Part shown: one piece after another, positions 58,459-64,000 of the stretch
Layout of the letters: each line of letters starts with the position of its first letter
Position numbering within the stretch: the stretch's first letter is position 1
NCBI GenBank assembly: GCA_021234155.1
Contig: JAJEKV010000223.1
Span: 248,001-312,000, forward strand
Length of the DNA stretch: 64,000 nucleotides
Source: Isoetes taiwanensis
Taxonomy: Eukaryota > Streptophyta > Lycopodiopsida > Isoetales > Isoetaceae
Reading direction: 5' to 3'
Notes under the pieces: generated by a model
Told to the model about the DNA's origin: nothing
The model's database searches: none
Seen by the model: only the letters and a program-made list of their open reading frames with translations
Translations under genes and position numbers: made by a program

Positions 58459-58697
58459 GATTAGTTGTCAGATCACCATATTTTTAGAAGTAGCAATTCA
58501 TATACCCGCCTGGGTTGCTCAGCATTGATTCCTTGTATTTATAATCCTGAATCCATACTTTAAGCATAGTTAACCATTAAGATTAACTGCTAACTCAGTA
58601 GAAATAATCTAGACCTGCTTTATCTTGCTATTTCCTTATCATTTCTAGGCCATAAGCATTTACTTATTACAATAACTTAAAAGAAACCTGATTCAGC
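58459..58697. repeat. Direct repeat, right copy
   Basis: Second copy of the 57722 segment; it overlaps the 3' end of the short minus-strand gene. A 737-bp segmental duplication or an inserted repeat could explain the pair. Confidence 0.85.
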
Positions 58698-59017
58698 TGT
58701 AGCTCCTCATCATTTTCGTCTTCACTTGAATCTTCCTGTTGCTGGGCTTCAAGGGAATCCGCCACTTTGTCAATGCTAGCCTCTGTGTCCATCTTGCCAG
58801 AGTCCACACTTTGAGACAAGTATTTGCTTATGCCCACCTCTTTGATGGCTGTTGCAGCAGGCGTTTCCAAGCCATATTTCGTCACAATATCTAGCAAGAA
58901 CTGCTTACTGGGCTGGGTATACACTTCACCAGCCTTCTTGCATAGTGCAACCAGATCAAGGCCAGCACCATTGATCAGGTTAAGCAGGTCTTGCCTGGTC
59001 CGCTTGGCCTTCTTCAT
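58667..59017 (-). CDS. Short unknown protein, 116 aa, acidic C-terminus
   Basis: The ATG at 59017 is fixed by a TAA immediately upstream in the same frame. N-terminal half: KKAKRTRQDLLNLINGAGLD, LVALCKKAGEVYTQPSKQFL, LDIVTKYGLETPAATAIKEV, a helix-rich, possibly DNA- or protein-binding fold. C-terminal half: Glu/Asp/Gln-rich (AQQQEDSSEDENDEELQL). The coding sequence may instead end at a CAG|GTTTC donor near 58682. Family not recognised. It lies about 1.9 kb downstream of the reverse transcriptase gene on the same strand, but no link is shown. Confidence 0.45.
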   Translation of the reverse strand: MKKAKRTRQDLLNLINGAGLDLVALCKKAGEVYTQPSKQFLLDIVTKYGLETPAATAIKEVGISKYLSQSVDSGKMDTEASIDKVADSLEAQQQEDSSEDENDEELQLNQVSFKLL

Positions 59018-59019
59018 TT

Positions 59020-60930
59020 AAGGCGCAGCTCAGAGGCGCCTTCAGCACAGATAAATGGTGATCGGTATAATAGGCCATCTATTCTATATTGTGCCAGCAA
59101 TTTGTGTAGCGATTTTCTTAGCCAATAGCTTGCTGGCAAGTAAGCCAGATGACACTATTTCTTACTCCAGGCATATATCCTTCTGCTAAATTTGGGGCGA
59201 AGCAGTATAAGAACATCCAGATCTGGACCTACCTGTGATCGGCCTCCTCCATTTTGGATCACCATTCCGCTACATCATTCTGCATATATTCCTGTACTGT
59301 TAACAATCCGACCAGGCAATCATCCAAGGCACTGCTGGGAAATGCATTCCGATTGCTTTTTCTTGTTACCCTAAATCCGGCATCGTGCATCTTTGCTGGA
59401 ACCCTAAGGTCGAAATGTACAGAACCTTTGGAATATGCCTTCACATATTTTAATAAGTACAATTACCTTAGAAAGTAAAACCAATTGAATTTGTACATCC
59501 TGCCCCTTCATGCCAATATTGACGCACTTAATTTTCTTTGATGTTCTTAAATTTCTATGCTACTTACATTTTCTACATTTCGTGTCTATGATAACAGGGC
59601 CAACTATAGACCCATTGTTCCACATGTATTATTTGAGACAAAATTGCCACTAGAAGAAGTGTAATGTGGGACATAGAGCCCATATAAAATTGGTAGAGTT
59701 CGCCATGCTACAGGTCTGTTGTCCAACAAGATCAGTTTAGATGCCAACCCTTCATAAAATCATGAAGGGGGACCAAATGCACATGTAGGATCTTGCTCAT
59801 GTAGAATTAAAGGGCCAAACATTTAAAACCATACACCTTGCCATTTATCACCTAGATTTCCTAGATTTACGCATTCTAAATCCAATGAATGACAAAAATT
59901 TCCATTAAAGACTCAAGTTTGGCATGCGCTAGACATTTTCCCAAAGAGGACCTAAACTCATGGGTGCTATGGGGTTAAAGCCCATACAGATTTTGTTAGG
60001 TATGGCAACCCATAGTTTAATTTCCTTGCCACTTTCCACATTCTGTGCATAAGACAGCAAGGCCCACTATAGACCCAATGTTCAGTATGTATTTTTTGAG
60101 ACAAAAAATTGCCACTAAAAATATACAATATGGGTCATACAACCCATATAAAATTGGTAGAGATAGCAAGTTAACGGCCAAATGCCCAACAAGGTTATCT
60201 TAGGTGCCATCCCTTCATAAAATCATGAGGGGGATTCACATGCCCATAATACAGTCAGTGCTGTGAGCTGCGGGTGTCAATAGCTTTCAAAGGTTGGCAT
60301 GAGGCCTTAACCTTCCTAGTTTTGAGAAGAGTGAAGCTTGAGGCTACTCCTAGAGGGCACTAAGGGCCATGTTAATTGGAAGGCGAAAGCACCCATCATC
60401 CAACTTCCTGCCCATAAGTTCAAGCGGTGTAGCGATCAATTTTTCCATACGCATCTGAGTCTTGGTCATGAGGAATTAAAAGGCCAAACCTCTAAGAAAA
60501 ACATACTCCTTGACATATAACATCTCTACATTGTACTCCAAGGTGTCTAGCTTTCCAGCATAGCATTAGGGGCAGCACCTCTGAAAATTTGGGAACTAAA
60601 AGTCCATTTGCTTCCAAAGGAAATCCTACCATTTTAACGTTGAAATATGTGAAACAGAGAGAAGTTTTTGGCTTATTCTATAAGTCCATCAGCACAACCA
60701 ACCTAGACATCTGTATATGCCTTTTCCTGAAGGGCCAGGGTTATATAACCTAGAACTTGTGCCTTGAGCAGTGCAAAAACAGTGTTAAATTTGATATATA
60801 TATATATATATATATGAAAAAACCCTACCTCCAACCGGAAGGCAGAGAGGAACCCTAGGACATACAGGGGCAGGAGGATCCCCATAGTCCAGGGATCCTC
60901 CTGCCAACTATTCTAAGTTACTCAGAAAGC
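59020..60930. other. Stretch between short gene and RT gene; diverged direct repeat
   Basis: A block of about 200 bp is present twice, near 59597-59800 and 60060-60240: ACTATAGACCCATTGTTC, TTTGAGACAAAATTGCC, CCCATATAAAATTGGTAGAG and CCCTTCATAAAATCATGA. A short (TA)n lies at 60794-60815. No gene found. Confidence 0.55.
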
Positions 60931-60940
60931 ATGCTGCAAA

Positions 60941-63025
60941 TTACCTGAGAGCCTTAAGCTCAGTGAATAAGATTGATAGGTCATACTTTAATCCTGGAAA
61001 CGCTCCCTGCTTCAAAGCTTTGTATACAGTAAACCAAATATCATTTGCCTTGAATCCTTTATTGATGAAGGTTTGTATTAGCTGATGTAGGTCACTGGCT
61101 GCCTTGCTCGGGTTATTGTGAACGTACAGGCATGGTTGAATTTGTGAAATAATTACATTTCTTGCCATTTGATAAGGCCTGCAGCCTGAAGCATGGCCAA
61201 ATTTCGAGGCCAGAAATGGGAGGGAATCCCGTTTGTCATATCTATAAGTCTGGAAGATGCCATTAGTTGGGTCAATTATCTCGATGCACATATTTAGGAA
61301 GTTAGCCTTCTGTCCTCTTTGCATCCTGCTGTCAATGCTCGGCCAGTACACAGTCTCGTCCTTTATGGTCAACAGGTTGAGGTTATATATAGAAATCTGT
61401 TCATTCATGTTTGTCTCAAGTGTTAGAAACTTTCTAATCCCGTGGCAGTCAATCCCAATGAGGTCATCCATGTACCGATATGTATTATTAAACGTAGCAG
61501 CTAGGTCATGTTCTCCTTTTTTGACTAGTTCAAGAATGAAAGAAAACTCATACCAGGCCAAGTATAAATTACACCAAGCCGGACTGGAGGAGAATCCCAT
61601 GGGTATCCCCCTAATTTGTCTCCAAATTCTGTTTCCCATCTTTAAGAAACAGTTCTGCAACAGCCATGTGTTTATGTTAATAAAATCCACTTGTTCAATG
61701 CAAATCCAGTTTCTGCTCTTTGGTGTAGAGTTTTTCCATTCCGCAATCACGTCTCCATTGTTTTTAACCTTATACCATAAACTAAGACACTTATTTTTGG
61801 CATTTTTATGCTTCCATACCAGAGATGCCATTTGCGCCAGAATATGGCAAATCCCATCTTCCCCTTCAATGGGAATGTTCTCGTAGCATCTAGATATGTC
61901 CGCCACAAATACGTCCTTTATTTGAGCTGGCAGATTAGTCACTAAGTCATAAACTGACTGGATAATCCAACAAGCCTTAATTTTGTTCCTTCTGAAAAAG
62001 TTCACCCCTGCAAACTTTGCTTCACATATCTCCGGCCATATTTCCAGAAAAGTGTTAAGGCAGGCAGTAACAAGAGCAGCTAATTGGGAGAAGATTGATT
62101 CATGTGCGCTTGTTAACCATCTGTAAGACCCCTTATGAGCCTTGTAAATGGCAAATAGATATGGTAGGTTGTCGTTAGTCAGATTCCATTCACCGAGAAA
62201 ATTCTGAATCCTATGTGACAGCTCAGTCCTTAGCTCACTTGGAGTGATACATATTTCCAGAAAGTCTATACTCTCAAGTCTCTTAAGGGCCTCCCCCCTT
62301 ATGTGCATTGGGCAGATGAACGAAGGGTTGTTGGCTGCTTTGTCCACCCCCGAAATATATAAATTATTTACCAACCAGGCTATATTTTTGGTAACTATGC
62401 TGTCCAAAATTGGAAATTTCTTTTTGTTGGGTAGATTGGACATCACAAATTCCTTGGCCATGCTGATAGCCTCTTTCATAATCCGTCTTTGACAGTTCTG
62501 AATAGTAATCTGGTCAAACATGCCATGTAGGCGATAATAGTGTACTTGAAAAAACTGCTCAATGGTCTTAGTCAACTCACTCTTGAATTGTACTAAGGTG
62601 AAAGGTCTATCCGGGATGTGATTAAGCCCAATGGCCAACCATTTTCTAAGGGCTTTGCTGTGCACTATTCGAAGATCCGTAGTGCGTATGTGGCCAGTTT
62701 CTTTGGATAAAAATGGCTTGAGACATGGGTTGTTACATGGACACCTCACATCCTCCATTTCGGAAAATATAAGTCTAGGTTTGTACAACATGCCTTTTAG
62801 GCTTTCACAGTATGTCCATCCGAAGGTAGTGTTTTCCATGATGGCCTCACCAGTTTTACCAAAGCTTTCAGTTGTGGCAGCCTGAAATGCCATTTTAAAC
62901 CTTATTTTGTCAATTGCCTTTGAGAAGAACTTAAAATGTACGAAGTTCTTCTTTTTCTTAATGCTCTTTACTGTTTTGATGGCCCATCTGCCTTCCGCCT
63001 TTCTGATTAGTAGCCTGCCATCCGT
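60941..63025 (-). CDS. Reverse transcriptase, YMDD type, Penelope/RVT-like lineage
   Basis: One open exon of 694 codons after a TAACAG acceptor (63025); the first internal Met (62893) leaves 650 aa. By residue of that 650: CPC (51-53), GHIRTTDLRIV (67-77), IYKAHKGSYRWL (249-260), VFVADISRCYENIP (328-341, motif A, D332), RQIRGIPMGFSSSP (425-438, motif B), NNTYRYMDDLIGID (469-482, motif C, YMDD 474-477), NFLNMCIEI (531-539) and RYDKRDSLPFLASKFGH (551-567). The HK, IPMG and DKRD motifs fit Penelope-like elements and related RT-like cellular genes, and closely resemble RT proteins abundant in corals and molluscs (from memory). No integrase, RNase H or C-terminal GIY-YIG endonuclease is seen. It could be an endonuclease-less element or a domesticated gene. 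All catalytic Asp residues are kept. Confidence 0.8.
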   Translation of the reverse strand, partial: TDGRLLIRKAEGRWAIKTVKSIKKKKNFVHFKFFSKAIDKIRFKMAFQAATTESFGKTGEAIMENTTFGWTYCESLKGMLYKPRLIFSEMEDVRCPCNNPCLKPFLSKETGHIRTTDLRIVHSKALRKWLAIGLNHIPDRPFTLVQFKSELTKTIEQFFQVHYYRLHGMFDQITIQNCQRRIMKEAISMAKEFVMSNLPNKKKFPILDSIVTKNIAWLVNNLYISGVDKAANNPSFICPMHIRGEALKRLESIDFLEICITPSELRTELSHRIQNFLGEWNLTNDNLPYLFAIYKAHKGSYRWLTSAHESIFSQLAALVTACLNTFLEIWPEICEAKFAGVNFFRRNKIKACWIIQSVYDLVTNLPAQIKDVFVADISRCYENIPIEGEDGICHILAQMASLVWKHKNAKNKCLSLWYKVKNNGDVIAEWKNSTPKSRNWICIEQVDFININTWLLQNCFLKMGNRIWRQIRGIPMGFSSSPAWCNLYLAWYEFSFILELVKKGEHDLAATFNNTYRYMDDLIGIDCHGIRKFLTLETNMNEQISIYNLNLLTIKDETVYWPSIDSRMQRGQKANFLNMCIEIIDPTNGIFQTYRYDKRDSLPFLASKFGHASGCRPYQMARNVIISQIQPCLYVHNNPSKAASDLHQLIQTFINKGFKANDIWFTVYKALKQGAFPGLKYDLSILFTELKALR

Positions 63026-63311
63026 CTGTTATATCATATTACAAACTGTTAGTATTATAGTTTATTTAAGCCATATTATTGGATACGGATGGATGCACGT
63101 TTGGAGCAAAGCTCGAATTGCTAATTTAGTGGGGCAATATCTTATGGCAGACTGCCACGTACTTTGTAGGCCCGAGGGCTATTCTTATGACCAAAGGTCT
63201 TGCTGTGGTTAGTGATGGTTCCAGAAGGATCCATATCAGGGGTCCTATAACCATTTTTACTTAAAACAGAAGTAAATAGCATTGAGAAGCAGTTGTAGAA
63301 TACAAAATGGT

Positions 63312-64000
63312 ACTTACTTTCCATAGTTAGAATGAAATTTTCTGTTGCAGTATTCCTTCAGTCCTGTTGCGTCCTATATCTTTGTTGACACCTCCATCTT
63401 TGTTAACTGAATGTCCCGTATCCAGTCCCGGATTAAGTATTTCTATTGAGATCTGGTCACTTTCACTTGTTGCATTTGATTTGCTGGTACTCCCCATCAT
63501 TTTGAGATTTTTAGGTGGCATAATTATCTGCACCTCATCTTCTTCAATAACCTGCACTCTTCGTTTGTATTTAAAGGTATTACCTGCAGCATCAAGTGGA
63601 TCAGATTCCTGTAAAAAGCTAACATGCTTAATTGACTTTTCGAGGATGTCAACCAGCTTGCTGTTACCGAATTCGGCTTTAAAGTCTGTAAACTTATCAT
63701 CTGCAAATTTAGACACCATACGAATAAGGGTTTCCCTGACCTTGAGGTAGGCCAAGAAAGCAATAGCCCCATTTCTCATGGGCTTAGAGTTCATAAGATT
63801 GTAGAACTGATAGAACCTGCTCATGCATGTTTCTTCCGGCCATAATTTGTGCATATTGTTCATCATAAACCATACCGCATGGTCATACCAGGTAATATGA
63901 TCCTTACATACTCCAGCAGCTTCCGTCTTGTTGAATTTGTCACATTTACACTTTAAGAAGGGACAGAATGTTCTCCACAACTTCACAATGTAGAAAGGTT
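63312..64000 (-). CDS. Upstream exon of the RT gene, partial, with in-frame stop
   Basis: The minus-strand frame enters from beyond the window and runs to TAA at 63327-63329: WRTFCPFLKCKCDKFNKTEA, DHAVWFMMNNMHKLWPEETC, FAYLKVRE-like helices, VQVIEEDEVQIIMPP and a Ser/Asn-rich end (STSKSNATSESDQISIEI). Only three codons after this TAA comes a strong donor, TGGAAA|GTAAGTACC, and the frame then continues in phase 0 into the RT exon at 63025. This suggests one gene with an intron of about 290 bp and a single nonsense codon, or a real stop with a separate downstream cistron. Cys-rich start (CPFLKCKC) may be a metal site. Family otherwise unrecognised. Confidence 0.5.

Noticed and set aside
61257-61886. 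209-codon plus-strand ORF
   Set aside because: Antisense shadow of the reverse transcriptase gene; Cys/Phe/Ser-rich with no domain.
60941-63025. Telomerase reverse transcriptase
   Set aside because: No T motif, the catalytic box is YMDD rather than the TERT type, and the IPMG and DKRD motifs fit Penelope/RVT-like proteins.

Overview
The window is nuclear DNA of a land plant. Evidence: GT-AG introns in several genes, a plant-type telomere repeat (CCCTAAA)n at 2655, plant-lineage gene architectures (a fused tRNA-m3C/lysine-type methyltransferase, an IBR3/ACAD10-11-like pseudogene, a MULE with a SWIM finger) and heavy LTR/LINE/DNA-transposon load. The sparse genes and the unusual reverse transcriptase at the right end suggest a large, repeat-rich genome, possibly a seed-free plant such as a fern or bryophyte. 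I cannot name the species. There is nothing prokaryotic here: no operons and no CRISPR.

Layout. 0-2.3 kb: exons of an unidentified minus-strand gene. 2.4-3.6 kb: short telomeric tract, 112-bp tandem repeats and palindromic CpG repeats. 4.8-9 kb: fragments (an unidentified exon, a SNF2 helicase remnant, an unknown broken family, a Ulp1-like tail). 9.7-11 kb: an FCP1/SCP-like phosphatase relic with a LINE in its intron. 11.4-12.3 kb: a complete TRIM element. 13.1-17.7 kb: a MULE transposase pseudogene split by a solo LTR. 20.7-24.0 kb: the best-preserved host gene, an 11-exon tRNA m3C-type methyltransferase fused to a second methyltransferase domain. 26.2-27.5 kb: another solo LTR. 27.7-29 kb: tandem repeats and a tRNA-derived SINE. 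30-31 kb: LINE fragment. 35.1-40.1 kb: a near full-length but dead L1-like LINE. 43.3-44.2 kb: a hAT-like MITE with a perfect 8-bp target duplication. 44.7-46.9 kb: an IBR3-like acyl-CoA dehydrogenase pseudogene. 47.0-48.6 kb: a solo LTR with 5-bp target duplication. 51.2-56.2 kb: a truncated LTR of the same family, a primer-binding-site-like sequence and a GC-rich block with two unknown ORFs flanking a degenerate full-length histone H3 gene. 58.7-59.0 kb: a short unknown gene. 60.9-64.0 kb: a long reverse-transcriptase ORF of the YMDD, Penelope/RVT-like type with an intron and an upstream exon that runs off the window.

How it fits together. The mobile elements are nested: LTR in MULE, TRIM in a tandem array, LINE in an intron. 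Only the methyltransferase gene looks fully functional. The most unusual material is the LTR-associated block carrying a captured histone H3 gene between two related unknown ORFs (52.5-56.1 kb), and the almost intact reverse transcriptase gene (60.9-64.0 kb), which has a single in-frame stop next to a well-phased intron. All identifications are by eye from translated motifs; no database search was possible.
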